Source of the DNA: Sulfurimonas sp.
GTDB taxonomy: Bacteria > Campylobacterota > Campylobacteria > Campylobacterales > Sulfurimonadaceae
Assembly: GCA_028684815.1 (NCBI GenBank)
Contig: JAQUFE010000011.1
Coordinates: 14,532-58,102 of the forward strand
DNA: 43,571 bases
Reading direction: 5' to 3'
This document shows, piece after piece, positions 35,530 through 42,510 of the stretch. The notes under the pieces are model-generated. The model saw only the letters and a list, made by a program, of their open reading frames with translations, did no database searches and was not told where the DNA came from. Position 1 is the first letter of the stretch. Every line of letters starts with the position of its first letter. The position numbers were made by a program, and so were the translations under genes.

Positions 35530-35537
35530 ATTTTATC

Positions 35538-36197
35538 CTAATCAACATCCCCAAATCTACTAACAACTCTACCTAAAACCTCTATTTCATTGAGATTTAG
35601 TGTTTGTGTTGAGTAGACTGGATTGTCAGAAATTATATCTATCTTTCCATCTATTCGTTTTTGAACTCTTTTTATAAAAAGTCCAGCATCAGTTCTTATA
35701 GTAAAGATGCCACCTCTTTGCAAATCAGTCTTTGCTCTGTTTATAAAAACGATGTCATTATAACTAAAAGTTGGTTCCATAGAATCACCTGTAACATTTA
35801 GGGCCTCTATATTTTTAAGCTCGCTCTCTCCACCCAAGAGTGCTACAAAACTCTCAGGAAGTTCTAGCTCTTCTACATCTTCATATTGATCATCAGCTCC
35901 ACCGCCAGCAGATGCATTTACTTCACTCAAATATCTAACCATATAGAACTTGTTAGTAGCCTCTACTAGACTCTCAGGCGATTGACCATAGAGCATCCAG
36001 TTTATAGATATCTTTCTTGCTGCACAAAAGTCCATCAGTTCACCAAAAGGAACTTTATTTCTTTTTTTCATAGTTGCGAAGTTCATCTGCGAAACTCCTA
36101 AAACATCTGCTACATCTTTGTCAAAAATCTTTTTTGAACCAAATTCTGCTGATATGATACTCTTTATCTCTTCAACGATATCTAAAAAGTTTTTCAT
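35538..36197 (-). CDS. Phage CI-like repressor with S24 (LexA-type) self-cleaving peptidase domain
   Basis: 219 residues. Residues ~22-70 are a helix-turn-helix of the phage CI type (DKDVADVLGVSQMNFATMKKR, then ISINWMLYG). A97-G98 in NASAGGGAD is a plausible LexA-like cleavage site. S139 in TGDSMEPT and K176 in GLFIKRVQ form the Ser-Lys dyad. By family knowledge such proteins self-cleave when RecA filaments form or in response to stress, lifting repression. GGAG sets the start. A palindrome overlapping its -35 (36245-36263) points to autorepression. No phage genes are nearby, so it is a chromosomal regulator or a phage relic. Confidence 0.9.
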   Translation of the reverse strand: MKNFLDIVEEIKSIISAEFGSKKIFDKDVADVLGVSQMNFATMKKRNKVPFGELMDFCAARKISINWMLYGQSPESLVEATNKFYMVRYLSEVNASAGGGADDQYEDVEELELPESFVALLGGESELKNIEALNVTGDSMEPTFSYNDIVFINRAKTDLQRGGIFTIRTDAGLFIKRVQKRIDGKIDIISDNPVYSTQTLNLNEIEVLGRVVSRFGDVD

Positions 36198-36221
36198 GTC
36201 ATTTCTCCTAGATTTTTTAAC

Positions 36222-36250
36222 ACTATACTAGGTTTTTGTCATTATGTCAA
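36222..36250 (-). promoter_or_regulatory. Sigma-70 promoter of the S24 repressor gene
   Basis: Minus strand TTGACA (36245-36250), 17 bases, TATAGT (36222-36227): near-consensus boxes and ideal spacing. The -35 lies within the left arm of the palindromic operator. Confidence 0.65.
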
Positions 36251-36263
36251 AATATATTTGACA
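36245..36263. promoter_or_regulatory. Palindromic operator shared by two divergent promoters
   Basis: TGTCAAA-ATATA-TTTGACA, perfect 7-bp arms. Each arm contains TTGACA on its own strand, the -35 of the repressor promoter (minus) and of the small-ORF promoter (plus). A dimer bound here would block both. The adjacent S24 repressor is the obvious binder; this is inference from position and symmetry. Confidence 0.7.
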
Positions 36264-36285
36264 TTTTGTTATGTTTTTATATAAA
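36258..36285 (+). promoter_or_regulatory. Sigma-70 promoter toward the 25-codon ORF
   Basis: TTGACA (36258-36263), 16 bases, TATAAA (36280-36285). The start would be near 36292, giving a ~41-base leader before the ATG at 36333. Strong boxes facing away from the repressor imply a real transcript. Confidence 0.6.
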
Positions 36286-36332
36286 ACTTGTAAAATTGTA
36301 TATTATTGGATAAATTATTTAAAGGATGTGTT

Positions 36333-36410
36333 ATGAAAATTGAGATTGCACAAGTTTTATTTGAGAGATTTGAGAGCTATATAGGATTTTTAGCGAGTAA
36401 AATTTTCTAA
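36333..36410 (+). CDS. Candidate 25-residue amphipathic peptide under repressor control
   Basis: An ORF of 25 codons plus TAA, starting MKIEIAQVLFERFESY and ending LASKIF. AGGA lies eight bases before the ATG, and a near-consensus promoter and the palindromic operator are upstream. About half the residues are hydrophobic, with charged ones (K, E, E, R, E, K) spread so that a helix would be amphipathic with a large nonpolar face. Size and context recall SOS-controlled membrane peptides such as TisB, but no sequence homology is claimed. It ends one base before the stop of a convergent 52-residue gene. It could instead be a leader or a vestige; coding status is unproven. Confidence 0.5.
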   Translation: MKIEIAQVLFERFESYIGFLASKIF

Positions 36411-36411
36411 G

Positions 36412-36570
36412 TTACTTTTTACTCTCTTTTATATCTTTTTTACTATTTTTTTCTTGTCTTTTAAACTCTGCTTCTCTTTGAGCAGATTTGTTTTTATGGT
36501 AACCACCAAAGACAAATATCATAAAGATAACAAAAAGTATAACCATTATAGTGTCTATGACTGGGTGCAT
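36412..36570 (-). CDS. Small single-pass membrane protein, 52 residues
   Basis: Starts MHPVIDTIMVILFVIFMIFVFGGYHKNK: one membrane helix (~8-24), then a strongly basic, charged tail (QREAEFKRQEKNSKKDIKESKK). N-out/C-in would follow the positive-inside rule. Its ATG overlaps the trmL stop as TAATG, so translation is coupled to trmL. The shape resembles small subunits such as CcoQ-like or YajC-like proteins, but no family signature is present. It converges on the 25-codon ORF with a one-base gap. Confidence 0.7.
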   Translation of the reverse strand: MHPVIDTIMVILFVIFMIFVFGGYHKNKSAQREAEFKRQEKNSKKDIKESKK

Positions 36571-37037
36571 TATGATTCCTTAAAGCTAGAGTAGTTTTGC
36601 CTAATGGCATCGTAGAGAACTATCCCAGTGCTTATAGCTAAGTTTAAACTTCTTCCATCTTTTGTCATGGGTATAGTTATGTTTTGGCTCTTATATTTAT
36701 TTAGTATTTTTTCGTCTATTCCAGCAGTTTCACTTCCAAAAAAGATAAAGTCACCCTTTTTAAATTCAGCTTCAAAGTAAGGTCTATCAGTTTTTGTTGT
36801 AGCAAAGTGGGCATTGTTTGTAATGATATTATTAAGAAAAAACTCATCTATACTCTCCCAAACATGTAGATCAAGCTTACTCCAGTAGTCAAGTCCTGCC
36901 CGTCTGACTGCTTTTTCATCCATATCAAAAGCTATAGGCTTTATAATATGCAAAGCTACCCCAGCATTTACGCAAAGACGCCCTATTGCGCCCGTATTAT
37001 TTGGGATTTGAGGATTTACTAAGACTAAATTGAACAT
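36570..37037 (-). CDS. trmL: tRNA (cytidine/uridine-34 2'-O-)-methyltransferase
   Basis: 155 residues, the compact SPOUT fold. Motif 1 FNLVLVNPQIPNNTGAIGRLCVNAG; motif 2 FIFFGSETAGI; motif 3 NITIPMTKDGRSLNLAISTGIVLYDAIRQ with the knot-forming SLNLA. It methylates the wobble ribose of tRNA-Leu isoacceptors (CAA and UAA); a tRNA-Leu(CAA) gene lies 4 kb away. A structured leader (37080-37167) precedes it. The 52-residue membrane protein is coupled to its end. Confidence 0.92.
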   Translation of the reverse strand: MFNLVLVNPQIPNNTGAIGRLCVNAGVALHIIKPIAFDMDEKAVRRAGLDYWSKLDLHVWESIDEFFLNNIITNNAHFATTKTDRPYFEAEFKKGDFIFFGSETAGIDEKILNKYKSQNITIPMTKDGRSLNLAISTGIVLYDAIRQNYSSFKES

Positions 37038-37079
37038 CTACTTTACTACCTCTAAAAAACTTGTCTTTCTAGCTTTTAG

Positions 37080-37167
37080 GTGTGCTAACCAATGGCACAC
37101 TCCATGATAATGGGGTTGTAGAGACTTTGCATCCCTGCCACTGAAATGGGCTTTGCTCATTTTAGTG
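37080..37167 (-). ncRNA. Structured leader of trmL / trailer of purU, candidate riboswitch-like element
   Basis: Minus-strand hairpins in order: CACTAAAATG/CATTTCAGTG (37158-37167, 37139-37148) with loop AGCAAAGCC; a short AGGGA/TCTCT hairpin with loop TGCAAAG; and GTGTGC/GCACAC (37095-37100, 37080-37085) with loop CATTGGTTA. The two GCAAAG loops and a GGGATGCAAAGTC segment recall the GGGACGCAAAGCC core of cyclic-di-GMP-I (GEMM) riboswitches, but the fold does not match cleanly. Lies wholly between the purU stop and the trmL start. Confidence 0.3.
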
Positions 37168-37174
37168 TGCATCA

Positions 37175-38011
37175 TTAGAAGATAACGGTTTTGTTAGCAT
37201 ATACAAAGATTCTATCTTCAAGTGCTAACTTTAGGGCGCGAGAGAGAACAACTTTTTCAACATCTCTTCCAGAGCCTTGCATATCTCTCCAGTTGTAAGC
37301 GTGATCTACATGGATAACCTCTTGGGCGATGATTGGCCCCTCGTCAAGGTTGTTATTTACAAAGTGTGCAGTTGCACCAATGATTTTAACACCCCTATTA
37401 TAAGCTTGCTTGTAAGGATTGGCACCTATAAATGCAGGTAAAAAAGAGTGGTGAATATTGATGATTTTATCTTCATATGCCTCAACAAACTTTGGAGTAA
37501 GTATGCGCATATATTTTGCTAAGACTATATAATCAACATCACTAAAACTATCAATGCACTTCATAATTTTTTGTTCATGTTCTACCCTCTCACAGCCCTC
37601 ATGTGAAACAGTAATATATGGAATGTTAAATCTACCAACAAAAGATTCTAAATCATCATAGTTTGAGATAACTGCTAGGATATTTGCATCTAATTCACCT
37701 GCTTCATATCTTATAAGGATATCGCCTAAGGCGTGAAGCTCTTTTGTCGCCATAATGATGATGTTTTTCTTTTTTGGGTCTATTAATTTTATATTTGCAT
37801 CACTTGGGAGTGTTTTTAGAAGGTCAGCTTCTAGGCTTTGAAAATCTATCTCTCCATCAACTACACTTCTCATAAAAAACTTATTATTTTCTTTATCCAC
37901 AAACTCACTGTTTGAGAGCATATTTAGGTTGTGGTTAAAAAAAACACTAGATATTTTATGAACTAGTCCCATCTCATCATTTGCATCTATTAAGACTCTA
38001 TATTGACTCAC
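37175..38011 (-). CDS. purU: Formyltetrahydrofolate deformylase
   Basis: 278 residues. N-terminal ACT domain (~1-80, YRVLIDANDEMGLVHKISSVFFNHNLNM), then the formyltransferase fold with N/H/D catalytic elements: IINIHHSFLPAFIGANPYKQAYNRGVK and IIGATAHFVNNNLDEGPII. Hydrolyses 10-formyl-THF to formate and THF, balancing one-carbon pools. Its ATG overlaps the CiaD-like stop by four bases, the last member of a packed leuD-leuB-TPR-CiaD-like-purU unit. Confidence 0.94.
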   Translation of the reverse strand: MSQYRVLIDANDEMGLVHKISSVFFNHNLNMLSNSEFVDKENNKFFMRSVVDGEIDFQSLEADLLKTLPSDANIKLIDPKKKNIIIMATKELHALGDILIRYEAGELDANILAVISNYDDLESFVGRFNIPYITVSHEGCERVEHEQKIMKCIDSFSDVDYIVLAKYMRILTPKFVEAYEDKIINIHHSFLPAFIGANPYKQAYNRGVKIIGATAHFVNNNLDEGPIIAQEVIHVDHAYNWRDMQGSGRDVEKVVLSRALKLALEDRIFVYANKTVIF

Positions 38012-38412
38012 TTTTGTTTTCCTTTTTTCAACTCTTCTTTTCTTAAATCTATGTTCGCTAAGACATACTCTAAAAAGTTTAGAGTCATATCTACTTTAGC
38101 ATCTATACTAGTATTATTAGGTGCTTGAAATCCCTCAAAAAGGACTAACATTCTCTCTTTTAGGGAATTTAAAAAAGATTCTTCACTCTCGATGGATGAA
38201 GAGTCATCATCTTCGTTTTCTTCTATCTCTTCATAGGCTTTCTCAACCTCTTTTTCCTCTTTTATCATTGAAGATGCTGAGAGAGTATGTCTTTTTGGTA
38301 TATCTTTATTTTGAACTTTTTTAACTTCTATGGAGCTATTTAGGACTTTTTTTGTAGTCTCATTATCTTCCATTTCTGCTAAAGTTGATAGTATTACATC
38401 TTTTAATTCCAT
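38008..38412 (-). CDS. CiaD-like protein
   Basis: 134 residues from ATG 38410-38412 (MELKDVILSTLAEMED); a GTG five codons earlier is possible. The middle is very acidic (KAYEEIEENEDDDSSSIESEE). The C-terminal part FLNSLKERMLVLFEGFQ...DMTLNFLEYVLANIDLRKEEL resembles the conserved end of Campylobacter CiaD, also encoded near purU. In C. jejuni CiaD is a flagellum-exported effector and a metabolic modulator; a free-living relative must use it otherwise. The match is from memory and moderate. Overlaps purU (4 bases) and the TPR gene (10 bases). Confidence 0.5.
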   Translation of the reverse strand: MELKDVILSTLAEMEDNETTKKVLNSSIEVKKVQNKDIPKRHTLSASSMIKEEKEVEKAYEEIEENEDDDSSSIESEESFLNSLKERMLVLFEGFQAPNNTSIDAKVDMTLNFLEYVLANIDLRKEELKKGKQK

Positions 38413-38651
38413 GACTTTAGTAACCACCTTTCAAACTCTTTAAACTCAACATCAGCTTCCATTTTTACAAAAAAATCTCTCATCTGAGTATTTAGATTTG
38501 AAAATTTTTTCCTCTCACCTTGAAGTCTTTTTATAGCGATTTTAGCCTCGCTATTTGTAGGATCTTTTTCTAAAATCTTTTTATAAATCTCCAAAGCATC
38601 TTCTTTTAATCCTTGGAGTTCATAGATATTTGCTAGAGTGAGAGTCTGCAT
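38403..38651 (-). CDS. Small TPR-motif protein
   Basis: 82 residues. LANIYELQGLKEDALEIYKKILEKDPTNSEAKIAIKRLQG is one tetratricopeptide repeat plus the start of the next, the family pattern of W/L-G-A-Y-A-P positions. The C-terminus (FFVKMEADVEFKEFERWLLKSWN) is a charged helix. No strong ribosome site; it begins nine bases after leuB and probably depends on coupled translation. TPRs bind proteins; the CiaD-like product encoded next is a candidate partner by position only. Confidence 0.7.
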   Translation of the reverse strand: MQTLTLANIYELQGLKEDALEIYKKILEKDPTNSEAKIAIKRLQGERKKFSNLNTQMRDFFVKMEADVEFKEFERWLLKSWN

Positions 38652-38660
38652 CTAAAATTT

Positions 38661-39728
38661 TTATCTTACTATATAGTTAGCGATAATAGAACCCATCTCG
38701 CTAGTTGAGCAGACCTCTTTAGCATCAAACTGTGCTAAATCCTGAGTTCTATAACCCTCGCTTAGCGCTCTTTTGATTGCATCATCTATCTTATTTGCAG
38801 ATGCTATCTCATCAAGTCCATATCTTAACATCATAGATGCAGATGCGATAGTTGCTATTGGATTTGCGATACCTTGACCTGCGATATCTGGTGCTGAACC
38901 GTGGATAGGCTCATAAACGCCTATTTTTGCTCCAACTGATGCTGATGGTAGAAGTCCGATAGAGCCTGACAACATACTCGCTTCATCACTTAGAATATCT
39001 CCAAAAATATTTCCAGTTAACATTACATCAAACTGTCTTGGATCTCTTATGAGTTGCATTGCAGCGTTATCTACATACATGTGGCTGAGTTCTACTTCTG
39101 GATACTCTTTTGCCACTTCTATGACCGTATCTCTCCAAAGTTGAGAAACATCTAAAACATTTGCTTTATCAACTGAGCAAACTCTTTTAGATCTCTGCAT
39201 TGCGATTTTAAAAGCTTGATGGGCGATGCGTACAATCTCATCACGAGTGTAAACCATAGTGTTCCAACCCTTATCTGCAGTTCTGCCCTTTGGTTCTCCA
39301 AAGTAGATGCCACCAATGAGTTCACGAACAACCATCAAGTCTACACCTTTTACAACCGAAGCTTTAAGTGAAGATGCATTTATTAGTTCATCATAAACAA
39401 CAGCAGGACGAAGGTTTGCATATACACCTAGCTCTTTTCTAAATCTAAGAAGTCCACTCTCTGGTCGCATCTCACGAGGAAGTGCATCCCATTTCTCTCC
39501 ACCGATAGCACCAAAAAGAACTGCATCTGAACTTAGTGCAATATTTATAGTCTCTTGTGGTAGTGGATTTCCTGTGATATCATAAGCACAACCGCCCATT
39601 AATGCCTCTTCATAGCTAAAACTAAAATCACTACAAGATGCTACAGCATCTAAGACTTTAACAGCTTCATCTATAATTTCAGGACCAATTCCATCGCCTT
39701 TTATAAGTGCTATTTTATATTTTTTCAT
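38661..39728 (-). CDS. leuB: 3-isopropylmalate dehydrogenase
   Basis: 355 residues. [22 protein letters not shown] opens it; then [16 protein letters not shown] (substrate loop with the Leu that contacts the isopropyl group), [15 protein letters not shown], the metal-binding [45 protein letters not shown] (in segments) and [18 protein letters not shown] with the NAD-binding helix. Converts 3-isopropylmalate to 2-ketoisocaproate in leucine synthesis. Start and leuD stop overlap as TAATG. Confidence 0.96.
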   Translation of the reverse strand: MKKYKIALIKGDGIGPEIIDEAVKVLDAVASCSDFSFSYEEALMGGCAYDITGNPLPQETINIALSSDAVLFGAIGGEKWDALPREMRPESGLLRFRKELGVYANLRPAVVYDELINASSLKASVVKGVDLMVVRELIGGIYFGEPKGRTADKGWNTMVYTRDEIVRIAHQAFKIAMQRSKRVCSVDKANVLDVSQLWRDTVIEVAKEYPEVELSHMYVDNAAMQLIRDPRQFDVMLTGNIFGDILSDEASMLSGSIGLLPSASVGAKIGVYEPIHGSAPDIAGQGIANPIATIASASMMLRYGLDEIASANKIDDAIKRALSEGYRTQDLAQFDAKEVCSTSEMGSIIANYIVR

Positions 39729-40231
39729 TATTTACCCTTTAGTTCATTTTGTGCATAACTCATCAGTCCGCCAGCATCTATAAGCTCTTGCATAAACTCA
39801 GGGATTGGAGTGAAATCATATGTCTTGTTTGTAGTTTTATTTGTGATAGTTCCGTTGTTCATATCAACAACTATGTTATCTCCCTGTGAAATCTCCGCAC
39901 TCTCTTTAAGTTCAAAGATTGGAAGACCCATATTAAAAGAGTTTCTGTAAAAAATTCTTGCAAAAGTTGGAGCAATAACAGCTGCTACGCCTGCAGCTTT
40001 AAGTGCTATTGGCGCGTGTTCGCGTGAACTTCCACAACCAAAATTTTCACCTGCTACTATAACATCACCAACGCTCATATTTTTTACAAAATCTGGATCT
40101 GCATCTTCCATTACATGTTTTGCAAGTTCTTCTGGAACCGACGTACTAAGGTATCTTGCAGCGATTATCAAATCGGTGTCAATATCCCCTCCAAAAGTCC
40201 AAACTTTTCCCTCAATATTTGCTTTTTGCAT
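39728..40231 (-). CDS. leuD: 3-isopropylmalate dehydratase, small subunit
   Basis: 167 residues, the short archaeal/epsilon type. Swivel-domain motifs: [48 protein letters not shown] and [16 protein letters not shown]. Pairs with LeuC (not in the window) to isomerise isopropylmalate. First gene of the leuDB-TPR-CiaD-purU unit; AGGA before the ATG. The mirrored motif at 40268-40281 gives a TACAAT -10 candidate about 37 bases upstream. Confidence 0.94.
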   Translation of the reverse strand: MQKANIEGKVWTFGGDIDTDLIIAARYLSTSVPEELAKHVMEDADPDFVKNMSVGDVIVAGENFGCGSSREHAPIALKAAGVAAVIAPTFARIFYRNSFNMGLPIFELKESAEISQGDNIVVDMNNGTITNKTTNKTYDFTPIPEFMQELIDAGGLMSYAQNELKGK

Positions 40232-40267
40232 ACCAAATCCTACTTATATTTTTAAAATATTTTCGTG

Positions 40268-40281
40268 ATTGTATCTAAAGT
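40268..40281 (-). promoter_or_regulatory. Mirrored 14-bp element, leuD side
   Basis: Minus strand ACTTTAGATACAAT, exact inverse of 40362-40375. It ends in TACAAT, a usable -10 pointing to leuD, with start near 40261. Confidence 0.5.
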
Positions 40282-40361
40282 GAGTTTTGTATTAGTTTAA
40301 AAAATCTTCCCAAAACTATTAGGGCTGATAGATTGTGACCGAAATAAGCAAGATTAACTTT

Positions 40362-40375
40362 ACTTTAGATACAAT
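40362..40375 (+). promoter_or_regulatory. Mirrored 14-bp element, type I secretion side
   Basis: ACTTTAGATACAAT, identical to the leuD-side element read outward. TACAAT (40370-40375) would start transcription near 40382, about 26 bases before the GTG start. The two copies lie 80 bases apart and face away from each other. Confidence 0.5.
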
Positions 40376-40407
40376 AACTGCTACTTTAAAAAAGGATAAT
40401 TACAACA

Positions 40408-42510
40408 GTGCTAACAGACGAGACTTTAAAAAAAGATCCATTGTTAAAATGCGTTAAGCATGTTTTAGATTTTTATTTTGGAGATGTTAGCTTTAAAAGT
40501 ATAAGTGCTTTTTTTATCAAAAGCGATGTTTTTGATATACCTCATGCTAAAGAGATCTTAAAAAGTTTTAAACTAAACGTACTTCAAAGAGAGATTGCAG
40601 CCGACACAATTCAATCTAGTTTTCTACCTTGCATCATCTTTGATGCTAATGACAATCCACTACTATATCTCAAAAAAACAAAAGACAAAGCTACCATAAT
40701 CAACCCCACTGACAACAAAGAGCTTGAAATTAGCCTAGATGGGTTAAAGTTATACAAAAAAGCACTTCTTATCTTTAGAGATACAAACCATATAAAGCAG
40801 TTAGATTCAGATAAAGAGAAATCTTGGTTTTACGAGCCTCTTCGTGCTAACTGGAGAGTATATATAGAGATAGCAATACTTACACTATTTATAAACATCT
40901 TCGCTCTTGCTATTCCTCTTTTTGTTATGAATATCTATAATAGAGTTGTGCCAAATCAAGCCTATGAGACGCTTTTTGTCTTAGCTAGTGGAACTTTTCT
41001 CATTCTTATCTTTGACATCATATTAAAGTATGCAAGAAGCCATATTATAGAGAAAGTCTCAAAAGATTTAGGACTTTTTTGGGAAGAGGAGCTAATGCGA
41101 AAGATGATGCTCATCGATACACAGCATGACAAATATATGTCAGGAAGCAAAGCAAATCTTTTTAAAGAGCTCCAGCAGGTTCGTGACTTTTTTACAAATA
41201 GATCTATGGTTCAAATCATAGACTTTCCATTTTTCATAATTGCCATCTTAGTTATCTATCTTATCTCGCCTATTATCGCCATTGTGCCTTTTATTTTTGC
41301 CGTGCTTATCATCCTTTTTAATCTTTTAATGCAAAAACCTATCTCAAAACTAAGTAAAAATAGCTCTGAAAATCTCCAACTAAAATATAGCTTCATATAT
41401 GAGTCAATTCAAGGGACGCAGAGTATAAAGCTAAGTAACGCAACTCCATCAAGAATGCATCTATGGAGAAATATTGTAGCTTTTGCTGATGGTATTGGGA
41501 TGAGGATACAGACTCTTCACACTCTTTCTATGAATATCTCGCAGTTTTTACTACAGCTTGTAGTTATTCTCGTAGTTATTTTAGGAGTTTTTGAGATCTC
41601 TGAGAAGAACTTAAGCGTCGGGGCTCTTATTGCTATAACCATGCTCGCAAGCCGTGCAATGATGCCCATAGTGAACCTCTCTTCGATTGTTATCAGAACA
41701 AAAGAGATGGGCGAGTCAATAGAGCGTATTGATGAGTTTATGTCAAAACCAACTGAAGATAAAGAGAGTGCTGAGTCTGGCATTGGAACTCTAAAAGGAA
41801 AGCTAGAATTTAAAGATGTTACATTTACTTTTGATGGAAGTAAACATCCTGCCATAGAGAGTGCCTCTTTTACTATAGAAGCTGGCGAGAGAGTTGGAAT
41901 CATAGGTCAAACTGGAGCTGGAAAAAGTACACTTCTAAACCTTCTGATGGGACTATATAAACCTAGCTCTGGCTCTATCTACCTTGATAACCACGATATC
42001 TCGACTATTCATCCCGTAGAGATAAGACAAAACATAGGTATCATGCCTCAAGAACCATTTTTATTTAACGCTACTATAAAAGAAAATATAGAGCTTTTCC
42101 GCCCCATCAGCAAAGAGAGAATGTTAGAAATCATTACCTTTGTGGGGCTTGATGATTTGATAAAGAAATCTGGTAAGGGAGATGCATTTCAAGTAGGAGA
42201 GAGAGGTGCAAATCTCTCTGTTGGTCAGAGACACTTAGTCTCACTAGCTCGCGCAATAGCTACACAACCATCAATGCTTATACTTGATGAACCTACTTCA
42301 GGTCTTGATATCGGACTAGAGAAAAGACTCATAGATAAGTTAAAGAGTGGCTTGGGTGCAGATAATACACTTATCGTTATCACGCATAGGCTAGCAGCTT
42401 TAGAGTTAGTAGATAGGATTTTAGTTATAAACGATGGAAGAGTTGTAGCTGATGGGCCAAGAGATAAGGTTTTAGAGACGCTTAGAAACCCGCCAAAAGG
42501 TAAACAATGA
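40408..42510 (+). CDS. Type I secretion ABC transporter (LapB/RtxB-like)
   Basis: 700 residues. Residues 1-135 are a C39-peptidase-like domain lacking the catalytic Cys/His set, so it binds substrate without cutting it, as in RTX and adhesin exporters. About 150-430: membrane domain with six helices (IAILTLFINIFALAIPLFVM, LFVLASGTFLILIF and others). About 460-700: nucleotide-binding domain with Walker A GQTGAGKST, signature LSVGQ, Walker B MLILDEPTS and the H-loop ITHRLA. Start is GTG with AGGA eleven bases upstream. Overlaps the membrane fusion gene by four bases. Likely exports a large RTX adhesin whose gene is outside the window. Confidence 0.92.
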   Translation: MLTDETLKKDPLLKCVKHVLDFYFGDVSFKSISAFFIKSDVFDIPHAKEILKSFKLNVLQREIAADTIQSSFLPCIIFDANDNPLLYLKKTKDKATIINPTDNKELEISLDGLKLYKKALLIFRDTNHIKQLDSDKEKSWFYEPLRANWRVYIEIAILTLFINIFALAIPLFVMNIYNRVVPNQAYETLFVLASGTFLILIFDIILKYARSHIIEKVSKDLGLFWEEELMRKMMLIDTQHDKYMSGSKANLFKELQQVRDFFTNRSMVQIIDFPFFIIAILVIYLISPIIAIVPFIFAVLIILFNLLMQKPISKLSKNSSENLQLKYSFIYESIQGTQSIKLSNATPSRMHLWRNIVAFADGIGMRIQTLHTLSMNISQFLLQLVVILVVILGVFEISEKNLSVGALIAITMLASRAMMPIVNLSSIVIRTKEMGESIERIDEFMSKPTEDKESAESGIGTLKGKLEFKDVTFTFDGSKHPAIESASFTIEAGERVGIIGQTGAGKSTLLNLLMGLYKPSSGSIYLDNHDISTIHPVEIRQNIGIMPQEPFLFNATIKENIELFRPISKERMLEIITFVGLDDLIKKSGKGDAFQVGERGANLSVGQRHLVSLARAIATQPSMLILDEPTSGLDIGLEKRLIDKLKSGLGADNTLIVITHRLAALELVDRILVINDGRVVADGPRDKVLETLRNPPKGKQ

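Noticed and set aside
35538..36197. Prophage remnant suggested by the CI-like repressor
   Set aside because: No integrase, phage structural gene or attachment site nearby; neighbours are ordinary chromosomal genes, so it is treated as a host regulator.
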